Assembly (NCBI GenBank): GCA_035518875.1
Contig: DATIXD010000030.1
Span: 1-15,369 of the forward strand
Length of the DNA stretch: 15,369 nucleotides
Reading direction: 5' to 3'
Source of the DNA: DATIXD01 sp035518875
GTDB taxonomy: Bacteria > Pseudomonadota > Gammaproteobacteria > Methylococcales > Methylococcaceae
Below the pieces are notes generated by a model that saw nothing but the letters and a program-made list of their open reading frames with translations, made no database searches and was not told the DNA's origin. Shown in pieces: positions 7,763 to 14,682 of this stretch. Made by a program: the position numbers and the translations under genes. The first letter of the stretch is position 1. Each line of letters opens with the position of its first letter.

Positions 7763-8703
7763 GTCTGTCAAACCATGCATCATCCATTGACGCGCTTCGA
7801 ACGATGATGCTGATACGCGCCTTCGAAGTCACTTTGGCGCGCCGCCGGGATCACGGATTTCAGTTGCTGTCGGCCGGAGAGGAGGCAGTCGCCGTGGGTT
7901 TGTGTGGGGTCCTTGCCGATGACGATCAGCTTTTGACCAGCGGCCGTTCGATCGCGCCGGCTTTGGCTCGTGGCCTCGACCCAGCCCGCGTTATGGCAGA
8001 GCTGCTTGGCAAGGCCAGCGGGTTTAACAAGGGAAAGGGCGGACGTGGCCATTTGGCGGCGCCACACAATGGCTTCTTTGGCGCCCATGCCGTGGTCGGC
8101 GGAAATATCAGCATCGCCGCCGGCGTCGCTTTGTCACGGCAGTTGGCAGCCGCGCCTGGCATTGTCGCGATCCTCTTCGGTGATGGCGCTTGCGGTGCCG
8201 GCGCTTTGCACGAAAGTCTCAACATCGCAGCAATTTGGAAGCTTCCTTTGCTCTTTGTTTGTAACAACAACCAACTCTCGGTGGCCACGCCGCGGGCCAC
8301 CGCTCTTGCCCCCAAGCTTCTTTCCGACCTGGCGCACACATTTGGCGTTCCGTCACGTACGGTCGACGGCATGGATCTTTCTGAGGTTGCACGAGCCGCC
8401 GGCGAAGCCGTCGCCGGGATCCGAGCGGGGCAAGGGCCAGCCTTCCTTGAGTGCATATCCGAGCGTTTCGGAAGTCATTCCACGACGGCGCGAGAGACCC
8501 GTAGTCAGGCTGATCTGAGTTCCCTGCGCAGCCGCTGCCCGATCGCGCGATACGGTGCATCCCTGCGCGCTGCGGGGCTGCTCGACGATGCGGGGTTTCG
8601 GGGGCTGGAAGAGGAAATCTCTACCATCATGGCGAGAGTGGTTGACTTTGCCGACGCGTCGACAATGCCGGATGCAGCCGAGGTGCTGACCGATGTTCTC
8701 TGA
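7759..8703 (+). CDS. 2-oxoacid dehydrogenase E1 component, alpha subunit-like (TPP-dependent)
   Basis: The 314-residue protein is the thiamine diphosphate-binding alpha subunit of a heterotetrameric E1. The TPP motif is complete: GDGACGAGALHESLN begins at residue 141 and ends at CNNN (168-171). Other family blocks are LSAGEEAVAVGL (37-48), GKGGRGHLAAPHNGFFGAHA (92-111), VVGGNISIAAGVAL (112-125) and FGSHS near the C-terminus, keeping two His that line the E1 active site. The usual Y-R-x-H-G block reads SGRSIAPALARG here: Arg is kept but the His position is Ile. E1 decarboxylates a 2-oxoacid and transfers the acyl group to a lipoyl lysine. The protein is shorter than typical E1-alpha (about 320-400 residues) and lacks an N-terminal extension. 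ATG at 7759 is chosen because it forms ATGA with the previous stop and has AAGG 8 bases upstream; an upstream in-frame start at 7678 would run deep into the previous gene. Confidence 0.88.
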   Translation: MSLSNHASSIDALRTMMLIRAFEVTLARRRDHGFQLLSAGEEAVAVGLCGVLADDDQLLTSGRSIAPALARGLDPARVMAELLGKASGFNKGKGGRGHLAAPHNGFFGAHAVVGGNISIAAGVALSRQLAAAPGIVAILFGDGACGAGALHESLNIAAIWKLPLLFVCNNNQLSVATPRATALAPKLLSDLAHTFGVPSRTVDGMDLSEVARAAGEAVAGIRAGQGPAFLECISERFGSHSTTARETRSQADLSSLRSRCPIARYGASLRAAGLLDDAGFRGLEEEISTIMARVVDFADASTMPDAAEVLTDVL

Positions 8704-9757
8704 AATGCCCAAGGAAAACGATGCGACCGTCAAGATGTATTTTCGCGAGGCAATCATCCGTGCCTTGCGCGAGGAGATGCGGGATGATTTGAATATTGTT
8801 CTGCTTGGTCAGGATATTGGCGCGTTTGGCGGATCATATCGCGAATTTGATGGCCTGTACGCGGAATTCGGTCCGCAACGTGTGCGGGATATGCCGGTTG
8901 CTGAGGCCGCTATGGTTGGCGTTGGCGTCGGCGCAGCCGCCGCCGGTCATCGATCGGTGGTCAGCATCACCTACATGGATTTTCTCATGTTGGGGTTCGA
9001 TCCGTTGATCAACTACGCGGCCAAGTTGCGCTATAAAACCGGTGGTCAGCTGAACGCGCCAGTTGTGGTCAAGACAACCGCTGGGGCGCGCGGTCAGGGC
9101 GTTGCCCACTCGCAATGTTTGGAAGCCTGGCTTATGTCTGTGCCAGGCCTAAAAGTCGTTGCCCCGTCCACTCCGGCGGATGCCTATGGCCTGTTGAAAG
9201 CAGCCCTGCGTGAGACTGGTCCGGTGGTATATGTTGATCACAAACGCCTGTTCCCCATTCCCGGAGACGTCCCGATTGGGGAGGAGATCACGCCGATTGG
9301 CCATGCCGCCACACGCCGCGTAGGCGTCGACCTGACGATTACCACCCATTCCTTCATGACGCGGGTGGCATTAGAGGCCGCAGAACTTCTGGCTGCGGAA
9401 AACATATCAGCTGAGGTCATTGACCTACGCAGCCTCGCCCCACTGGATATGGACACGGTGACAGCTTCCGTTCGCCGTACGGGTATTTTGTTGACTCTCG
9501 AGGAAGGCCAAATGACGTGCGGCGTCGGCGCCGAGGTGGCGACGCGGGTCCGCGAGCGACTCGGCCGCGCTGGCGGCGCTCTGCGTATCGCGCGCCTTGG
9601 CGCACTGCCTGCGCCTGTTTCGTCTAACCCGGTCCTCGAAGCTGCCTGTCTGCCCGATGCTCACCGCGTCGCCGCTGCCGCCCGCGCCCTGCTCGCGGGC
9701 AGCGTTGCCGAGGTTCTCGCTGACACAAGTACAACTCACTTATGGAGCACATCTTAA
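8693..9757 (+). CDS. 2-oxoacid dehydrogenase E1 component, beta subunit-like (transketolase family)
   Basis: The 354-residue protein has the two domains of E1-beta: a pyrimidine-binding domain and a transketolase C-terminal domain. DMPVAEAAMVGVGVGAAAAG (residues 66-85) contains Glu71, in the position of the conserved Glu that activates the TPP aminopyrimidine. YMDFLML...INYAAKLRYKTGGQ, HSQCLEAWLMSVPGLKVVAP (from His139) and PADAYGLLKAAL follow the family order, and DHKRLF replaces the usual E-H-K-x-L-Y. In the C-terminal domain AEVIDLRSLAPLDMDTV and TLEEGQMTCGVGAEVA are clear. It pairs with the upstream alpha-type subunit to form an alpha2-beta2 enzyme. The start overlaps the alpha gene by 11 bases with GAGG 9 bases ahead; an ATG four codons later is the alternative. 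The 20-residue tail after ARALLAGS is longer than usual. Confidence 0.9.
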   Translation: MFSEMPKENDATVKMYFREAIIRALREEMRDDLNIVLLGQDIGAFGGSYREFDGLYAEFGPQRVRDMPVAEAAMVGVGVGAAAAGHRSVVSITYMDFLMLGFDPLINYAAKLRYKTGGQLNAPVVVKTTAGARGQGVAHSQCLEAWLMSVPGLKVVAPSTPADAYGLLKAALRETGPVVYVDHKRLFPIPGDVPIGEEITPIGHAATRRVGVDLTITTHSFMTRVALEAAELLAAENISAEVIDLRSLAPLDMDTVTASVRRTGILLTLEEGQMTCGVGAEVATRVRERLGRAGGALRIARLGALPAPVSSNPVLEAACLPDAHRVAAAARALLAGSVAEVLADTSTTHLWSTS

Positions 9758-10062
9758 TGATCTACCAGATATCCGTCCCCGGTCTCGTTGCCGATGTGGA
9801 AGAGATCCGCGTCCTCGAATGGCATGACGGTATTGGTCACGAGTTCGACGCTGGCGACCTGATCGTTGAGCTTGAAACGCATAAGGCTCTTGTTGAGGTG
9901 CGCGCCGGACAGAGAGGTGTCCTTCGGCAAATATTGGTGGAGGAAGGAAACTGGCAAAAGATCGGCTTTCCACTCTGCCTAATGAGCGACACGCCTAGCG
10001 AGCCGCTGCCTGAGTCTGTTGAATCAGCAAGAGATCTTTTGGTTGCGTTCGAGATCACATGA
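9757..10062 (+). CDS. Stand-alone lipoyl (biotinyl/lipoyl-attachment) domain carrier protein
   Basis: The 101-residue protein is essentially one lipoyl domain. ISVPGL, then W-x-DGIGHEFDAGDLIVELET, then HKALVEVRA gives the hammerhead fold with Lys43 in ETHKA, the lipoylation site (consensus E-T/S-D-K-A). After the hairpin come GVLRQILVEEGNWQKIG and a Pro/Ser-rich tail (SDTPSEPLPE). In normal complexes this domain is the N-terminus of E2, followed by a subunit-binding segment and a roughly 230-residue acyltransferase core; both are absent, and the gene ends at TGA, so it is a free carrier. TAATG couples it to E1-beta, hence the start at 9757 and not the in-frame ATG at 9742. It should be the substrate charged by E1. 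No lipoate ligase or lipoyl synthase is encoded in the window, so it must depend on host enzymes. Confidence 0.88.
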   Translation: MIYQISVPGLVADVEEIRVLEWHDGIGHEFDAGDLIVELETHKALVEVRAGQRGVLRQILVEEGNWQKIGFPLCLMSDTPSEPLPESVESARDLLVAFEIT

Positions 10063-10100
10063 TTTCAGTATTCGTAGTAATTGCGGGAGTCAGTCTGCCT
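10063..10100. terminator. Possible bidirectional hairpin at the convergent junction
   Basis: Only 27 bases separate the lipoyl gene from the end of the minus-strand gene. GAGTC at about 10087 and GACTC at about 10105 could pair across a 12-base loop, overlapping the last codons of the minus-strand gene. There is no run of T in either direction, so this is a weak candidate. Confidence 0.2.
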
Positions 10101-11466
10101 CCAGACTCGCAAAGAGTTCATCCCGTATCACCGCCTGCATCAGTCCGCTTTGATGCACGCCGTCAGGCAAATGGACGGCGCCGCCAAGGTTAGCCGCAAT
10201 GCTGTCGATATCGATGACTGAAATGCCGCGCTCTTCCACCAGTTCGTACAGCATCAAATTCAATTCCTTGGCGGCGATTGTTTCCAACGTTGCGGCCATC
10301 GGCGCATCGAAGGCCTGATAGCTTGTAATGTCTTCTTGCCCAGAGGTCGACATGCGATTGATGATGATAAATCTTGTGCCGAATTCTGCGGCAACCGTGT
10401 CGAACAGGCGGATGTAGTCACGCTTTATATCCGCGATAGTCCGTGTGACAGGCTCGAATGCGGCATCTAGCCAAGCCCGCATTGCAGGGCCTGCCGCGGC
10501 CTGAAAATGCCGCATGACGTGCAACGAATAGCCGAGCTCTCGGTGCCGCAAAATTGTTGAAAATTCCGCATTCAACGAAAGGAGCACGGCAGATGGAGGA
10601 GCGGCTTGGCGCAGGCCAGACGGGGTAAGCAGCGTGTGGCAGTCGCGTATTGGCGATCGCTCGAGTGCCGTCAGCATGGTTCCGGCGAAAAACCAGTCAT
10701 CGGCGGAAGGTGTGGTGCGCCCTTCGGTCAGCGCACGCCGGAGATCGGCAGCAATTGCACGAAACTGGGTTGGGGTTCTTAAGAATTGTTCAAGCAGGAC
10801 CGGGGCGCACGGTGTGATAGGGTGATCGCCGGCAAAAACAATTTGCGCTGGATACGGCGCCGCCGCGAACATTTCCGTAAAAGCCCGGCGGTCGCCGCGC
10901 AATGGGCCCGTAGAATCACAAATTCCTAAACCTAACAATGTCGGGCAGCGGAAGTCCTCGGCAACATGAGACACAAGTATGCCTGGCTGATCAAACCACC
11001 AAGCTCTGCTCCGGCTGTGCCAACCCGGCAACAGCCCCGCCTCGTGACCGGACATTGCGCTCATGCGCCGCCCTGCCAACATGAGCAAACGTAGCGTCCC
11101 TGCCGCTTCAACCGCCTCTCCAGGGAGAGTCTCGCCGTCAGAAACTTCGAGAAAGCCAAGTGTCGCTTCGGGGTCCCAGGCTTGTACGCCATGGACGCTG
11201 AGATGACCGCCCTGCGATGTGCCAACTGCCTTTCGTAGTCGGCCGCCGACCCTCGGTGCAAAAGCCACCTGTAATTCCCGCTCGCCTTCAAAAGGATTGG
11301 CCGCCATCCTGGCCCCTGCCTTTGGTTCGAGACCTATATAGCAATAGGCAATCACCTCGTTAGGCTGGCACTCGTGCCCGTCCTCACAAAGCCAGGTCAC
11401 GCCGTTGCGTTGGACTAAAAAATTGCCGCCCTGTAGGACGCCAAATTTGAGTGGCAGGGTGTTCAA
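10090..11466 (-). CDS. Large SGNH-like protein 3 with lipoyl-like N-terminus
   Basis: I place the start at the TTG at 11466, which overlaps the TGA of the upstream gene (TTGA) and has GGGGA 7 bases ahead, giving 458 residues. The same frame is open for another 102 codons, but that stretch overlaps a better upstream gene in another frame. Residues about 18-108 (VTWLCEDGHECQPNEVIAYC, then LQVAFAPRVGGRLRKAVG) resemble a lipoyl-type beta barrel without a modified Lys. GLGICDSTG (about 179-187) may be an altered GDS block. The C-terminus (ISVIDIDSIAANLGGAVHLP, then DGVH at 435-438) matches the motif of SGNH-like protein 1, with Asp435 and His438 in place. Between them is a helical region of about 240 residues including FRAIAADLRRALTEGR, not recognised. 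It may be an acyltransferase or esterase working with the neighbouring lipoyl carrier; this is inference. It has no signal peptide. Confidence 0.6.
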   Translation of the reverse strand: MNTLPLKFGVLQGGNFLVQRNGVTWLCEDGHECQPNEVIAYCYIGLEPKAGARMAANPFEGERELQVAFAPRVGGRLRKAVGTSQGGHLSVHGVQAWDPEATLGFLEVSDGETLPGEAVEAAGTLRLLMLAGRRMSAMSGHEAGLLPGWHSRSRAWWFDQPGILVSHVAEDFRCPTLLGLGICDSTGPLRGDRRAFTEMFAAAPYPAQIVFAGDHPITPCAPVLLEQFLRTPTQFRAIAADLRRALTEGRTTPSADDWFFAGTMLTALERSPIRDCHTLLTPSGLRQAAPPSAVLLSLNAEFSTILRHRELGYSLHVMRHFQAAAGPAMRAWLDAAFEPVTRTIADIKRDYIRLFDTVAAEFGTRFIIINRMSTSGQEDITSYQAFDAPMAATLETIAAKELNLMLYELVEERGISVIDIDSIAANLGGAVHLPDGVHQSGLMQAVIRDELFASLEAD

Positions 11467-11831
11467 TGCGCGTTCCCCGACCACATGTCTGTATGGTAGA
11501 CGATCCCCGCCACCGCACAGCGAATCTGCCGGGTAACGCTCCCCTCGAGCGGCTCGTCTGGCGCCGTGCTGAAGATAGCAAGTGGTTTTTCCATATCCCA
11601 GTTCGTTCCCGCCGTGACCACGAGCCTGCGTATCCACAGATTTTCGCGCAATACCACGCGATAATAGGAAATTGGCGGGCAATCCTGAGAAAAGGCGCTT
11701 CCCAGATCGACACTCAGATCCAGTATCTTGTCTCCGGCCCGCATTTGCGTATCGGAACGCGCATAAATGCATTCGATAAGCGCCCCCGACATATACGGGC
11801 TAATTTTTGGAACTCGCAAATCGTAAAGCAA
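11463..11831 (-). CDS. Degenerate lipoyl-domain-like protein without lipoyl lysine
   Basis: This 122-residue protein starts at a TTG with AGGA 8 bases upstream. Its order of strands follows the active lipoyl protein encoded at 9757: YDLRVPKI, then IECIYARSDTQMRAGDKILDL, then YYRVVLRENLWIRRLVVTAG and TNWDMEKPLAIFSTAPDEPL. The last segment shares the pattern G-x-N-W-x(4)-PL-x(3)-S-x(1-2)-P-x-EPL with that protein. Where the carrier has ETHKA, this one has SVDLGSAFSQDCPP plus an insertion, with no Lys to modify. It could be a structural or docking copy of the domain. A remaining tail (CAVAGIVYHTDMWSGNAH) begins another similar strand, and the coupled downstream gene continues with lipoyl-like sequence, so the two may once have been one polypeptide. 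Gene reality is supported by the homology, the SD and the coupling. Its function is unknown. Confidence 0.62.
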   Translation of the reverse strand: MLYDLRVPKISPYMSGALIECIYARSDTQMRAGDKILDLSVDLGSAFSQDCPPISYYRVVLRENLWIRRLVVTAGTNWDMEKPLAIFSTAPDEPLEGSVTRQIRCAVAGIVYHTDMWSGNAH

Positions 11832-11918
11832 TGAGGTAATCCTGTGGCAATTACACTATGGATCAGCTAGTATTGACGATAGTCGTTACGAGGCGGTATG
11901 AAAAGAGGAAATGTTCGC
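11832..11918. promoter_or_regulatory. Divergent intergenic region
   Basis: This gap separates the minus-strand lipoyl-like gene from the plus-strand glycosyltransferase and should contain both promoters. TTGACG at 11873-11878 is a good -35 box for the plus strand; TATGAA at 11897-11902, 18 bases on, is a possible -10, which would favour the downstream ATG at 11919 for the glycosyltransferase. AGGA (TCCT at 11840-11843 on the plus strand) serves the TTG start at 11831 on the other strand. Confidence 0.35.
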
Positions 11919-12731
11919 ATGGCGACTGATTTTCAGGACATCCCGCCTACAGGTCCGCTGGTTAGTTGCCTCATGGTAACGCTTCCCGTCCCTCAGCGTT
12001 TTGCCTATGCCCGCACCAGCATTGACGCCTTCTGCGCCCAGACTTACCAGAATACAGAAATGGTGCTGGTAATTAACGGCGGAACGCCAAATGGCCGACA
12101 GCTTCTACATGAGTATGTCTATACCTTAAACCGCCCGAACATCCGGATTATCGAACATGGCGGCGAGCTTCCCCTTGGTGCCCTGCGCAACATTAGCATT
12201 GAAAAGGCCGCCGGAGACATCTTTTGTCAATGGGATGATGATGACCTGCACCATCCCGAAAGGATACAGCATCAGGTTGAAGCCCTCCTACGGGGCGGTT
12301 ATGATGCCTTGTTTCTGCAGGAGGTCATGCAGTATTTTCCCAATTCACAAGAAATCTACTGGACCAACTGGTCTGCAACGCCAGCCGGCGGTCATCCTGG
12401 TACGCTTATCGCGCGATCTACGGCATCGATCCACTATCCTACTGTCGGGCAAGATGCCCGCTTGGGAGAGGATCTGCGCGTTGCTCTCGCCTTAAGGGCG
12501 CAAGCCAAGGTAGGGTATCTTGCCGCCATGCCACATCTTTTCATCTATGTTAGCCATGGTGAGAACTCCTGGAACTCAGAACATCATCGTCGCTTGATTG
12601 AAAGTCTGGCAATCTCAGCCGGTCTGCTGCGCCGACGCGAAGCGCAGATTCGCGCCGGTTTGCATCCGTTTGGCTTCCCTCGCGAGATATTGCAGGTCAG
12701 CGGCAATAGCGGCTTGGCGTTCGTTCTCTGA
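11919..12731 (+). CDS. Family 2 glycosyltransferase
   Basis: The 270-residue protein has the GT2 fold: LVSCLMVTLPVPQRFAYART at the N-terminus, a nucleotide-binding strand ending VLVINGG, LPLGALRNISIEKAAGDIFC and then QWDDDD (DXD metal site, about residues 105-109) followed by HHPERIQHQVEAL. GEDLRVALAL in the last third fits the acceptor-side ED motif. It should transfer one sugar in the cytoplasm. The length is typical of a minimal GT2 enzyme. AGGAA lies 8 bases before the ATG at 11919, which is preferred; the in-frame ATG at 11898 has GAGG only 4 bases away and would add seven residues. It lies 52 bases upstream of the flippase gene, probably in the same transcript, and is divergent from the SGNH/lipoyl-like pair. 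The sequence appears undamaged. Confidence 0.87.
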   Translation: MATDFQDIPPTGPLVSCLMVTLPVPQRFAYARTSIDAFCAQTYQNTEMVLVINGGTPNGRQLLHEYVYTLNRPNIRIIEHGGELPLGALRNISIEKAAGDIFCQWDDDDLHHPERIQHQVEALLRGGYDALFLQEVMQYFPNSQEIYWTNWSATPAGGHPGTLIARSTASIHYPTVGQDARLGEDLRVALALRAQAKVGYLAAMPHLFIYVSHGENSWNSEHHRRLIESLAISAGLLRRREAQIRAGLHPFGFPREILQVSGNSGLAFVL

Positions 12732-12783
12732 CTTTTGCAAAGTCGATGCGCTTAAAGTTCTATGCAATCGTTCGTCACCGTAA

Positions 12784-14319
12784 ATGCGGTTCGCCGCTGC
12801 CCCAGGGATTTTCCAGAGGCACGACCAAGATCGCATACAACGCAGAAAAGACTGGATACTTTCGGTGTCTTTGAGGCGCGATCTAGCCTGGATGGCCGTC
12901 TCCCAATCCTGGTTTTTTTTGATTCAATTTATTGCTTCGGCGATTCTTGCGCGTTTTATAAGCCCTTACGACATGGGCATCTATGCCGTCGCTATGGCGG
13001 TAACCGGCCTCCTCAGTATTATGCAGGCGACGGGGCTCATTGGATTTATCGTCAGGGAGCCGAGTCTAACGCATAACCTTATGGCTTCGACATTCACGAT
13101 CAATGCAATGATCTCAATAATTGTTGCAACATTGATTGTCTTTGGAAGCGTATATGCGGGGGAGATTCTACACGAAGCTGGCGTTAGGCGCGTTATGTTT
13201 GTTGTGGCGATTCTACCTATAATCGGCATGTTTGAGTTTTTGCCGGCCGCTAATCTCGAACGTGAAGCGAATTTCAAGGCCATTGCTTCGATCGGAAGTT
13301 GCCGCACCTTGATCGTGCAGGCGAGCAGCGTTGGATTGGCAATCTCAGGCTTGAGTTACATGAGCATTGCCTACGGCCAGGTCGCCGGCGCGCTGTTCAG
13401 CGCTATCGCCTATAGTATCGTGGGGCGACGATTTTTGAACCTGAGGCCGAGCCTCGTGGAATGGCGGCGGGTTACGAAATTCGGCTTTCAAATGCTGGCA
13501 ATTTCTGGCACCAATGCAATCGGAGGCCGCCTAGGGGACCTTTTGCTTGGTCGCGTGATCAGCCTTACGGCCCTGGGCCTGTACGGACGGGCGGCAAACC
13601 TGAACAATCTGATCCAAGACAATATCTATATGGTCATTGTACGTGTGCTATTCGTCGATATTGCACAGCGCGTTAGGAATGGTGAGTCACTGCGGGAAAG
13701 CTATTTGACCACCATCGAGATACTTACAGCAATATTGTGGCCGGCATTTGCGGGACTTGCGATTGTTTCTGGTCCGTTTATCAATGTAGTGTATGGTGGC
13801 AGATGGATTGGGGCTGCGCTGCCCCTCTTCATGTTAGCCATCGCGTCTATGGTGCACTTGACGGTCAGCCTAAGTTGGCAACTATTTGTTGTTCGCCATG
13901 AGGTAACCAGGCAGACAAGACTAGAGTGCATGCGGACTGGGGTGGGGATTGGCGTGTTCGGAATCGGCTGCTTGTTTGGGCTCACGGCCGCCGCGGCAAC
14001 AAGAATCATTGAGGCGTTATTCACCGTAGCAATTTACCGGCCGCATATCGGACGAATGACGGATACCCGAACCAGAGACTTTTTTCCGATTTATCAACGG
14101 AGTGGACTGCTAACGTTGTGTGCGGTTGCGCCGGTGACGATCATTATGGCTGTTCACGGTTGGTCATCATCAACATCTTTGATCCAGATTATGGCCGCAA
14201 TAATATGTGGCGGAGTGGTGTGGTTTGTCGGAATTTTATACATTGATCATCCGCTCGCTGCGGAAATTCGTCGTGTCGGACAACATCTCGGCGGCGGAAT
14301 TACCACCACTGAATTCTGA
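12784..14319 (+). CDS. Polysaccharide/oligosaccharide flippase, Wzx-like
   Basis: The 511-residue product is an inner-membrane protein of the polysaccharide export family within the MOP superfamily, which flips lipid-linked glycans to the periplasm. Hydrophobic helices alternate along almost its whole length. SQSWFFLIQFIASAILARFI and ISPYDMGIYAVAMAVTGLLS form the family's first helical pair, GRLGDLLLGRVISLTALGLY with GRAANL around residues 245-270 is the matching start of the second repeat, and VVYGGRWIGAALPLFMLAIA is typical of later repeats. About 12-14 spans are expected. The first 27 residues after the ATG at 12784 are polar, Arg-rich and lack a ribosome binding site, so the true start may be GTG 12865 or TTG 12871, just before RRDLAWMAV. 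It likely exports the glycan made by the neighbouring glycosyltransferases. No polymerase (Wzy) is encoded in the window. Confidence 0.85.
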   Translation: MRFAAAPGIFQRHDQDRIQRRKDWILSVSLRRDLAWMAVSQSWFFLIQFIASAILARFISPYDMGIYAVAMAVTGLLSIMQATGLIGFIVREPSLTHNLMASTFTINAMISIIVATLIVFGSVYAGEILHEAGVRRVMFVVAILPIIGMFEFLPAANLEREANFKAIASIGSCRTLIVQASSVGLAISGLSYMSIAYGQVAGALFSAIAYSIVGRRFLNLRPSLVEWRRVTKFGFQMLAISGTNAIGGRLGDLLLGRVISLTALGLYGRAANLNNLIQDNIYMVIVRVLFVDIAQRVRNGESLRESYLTTIEILTAILWPAFAGLAIVSGPFINVVYGGRWIGAALPLFMLAIASMVHLTVSLSWQLFVVRHEVTRQTRLECMRTGVGIGVFGIGCLFGLTAAAATRIIEALFTVAIYRPHIGRMTDTRTRDFFPIYQRSGLLTLCAVAPVTIIMAVHGWSSSTSLIQIMAAIICGGVVWFVGILYIDHPLAAEIRRVGQHLGGGITTTEF

Positions 14320-14559
14320 TGGAAAAGCGATATTTATAGAGGTGACGCCAGCAGCGTTCTGTTTTTCAGATCAATGTCGGTGCGTAGAAAGAGAGCGCTT
14401 TAGCATGACAGTGCCTATTGGGAGCGTGAGCGACGTCGCGAGGGCTATTGATAAATACCTGTGCGTGCGGCGCCTCTATGTTGCAATCATACGCCTAACA
14501 GGGGGCGGAAAAAGGCCCTTTCTCTACGCATAATACCGTGATTCCTTACTGCCGTTATC
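14320..14559. other. Gap between flippase and IS21 relic
   Basis: No gene is assigned. A frame from ATG 14405 to TAA 14531-14533 (about 42 codons) has no recognisable content and no clear ribosome binding site. No terminator hairpin with a T-run was seen after the flippase stop. The break point of the IS21 element lies near 14560. Confidence 0.4.
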
Positions 14560-14682
14560 TTATTGGAGGTGGTGTCATCTCCGATCGACCCACCCCAGGC
14601 CCTGCGTCTGCAGCGCGAGCCGCTTGCCAATGTTGAGCGCTATGACGCCATTCGTGACAGGGAACAGCGCCATGCGTCATGA
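14560..14682 (+). pseudogene. istA: IS21 family IstA, C-terminal fragment
   Basis: The frame reading PIDPPQALRLQREPLANVER then YDAIRDREQRHAS and TGA (14680-14682) resembles the last part of IS21 IstA transposases. Its stop overlaps the ATG region of the following istB, the normal IS21 gene arrangement. The catalytic core and left end of the element are missing, so it is a 5'-truncated relic. Confidence 0.6.

Noticed and set aside
9742..9756. ATG at 9742 as the start of the lipoyl protein
   Set aside because: ATG 9757 overlaps the E1-beta stop as TAATG and begins just before the first strand of the domain; the extra five residues add nothing recognisable.
11467..11772. N-terminal 102 codons of the long minus-strand frame starting at ATG 11772
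   Set aside because: They overlap, in another frame, the lipoyl-like gene that has a good ribosome binding site and visible homology to the active lipoyl protein, and their composition (Arg, Gly and Cys rich, no motif) looks like a shadow frame.
14207..14533. A 108-codon plus-strand frame overlapping the end of the flippase gene
   Set aside because: It shares its first third with the flippase in another frame and shows no domain, homology or ribosome binding site.
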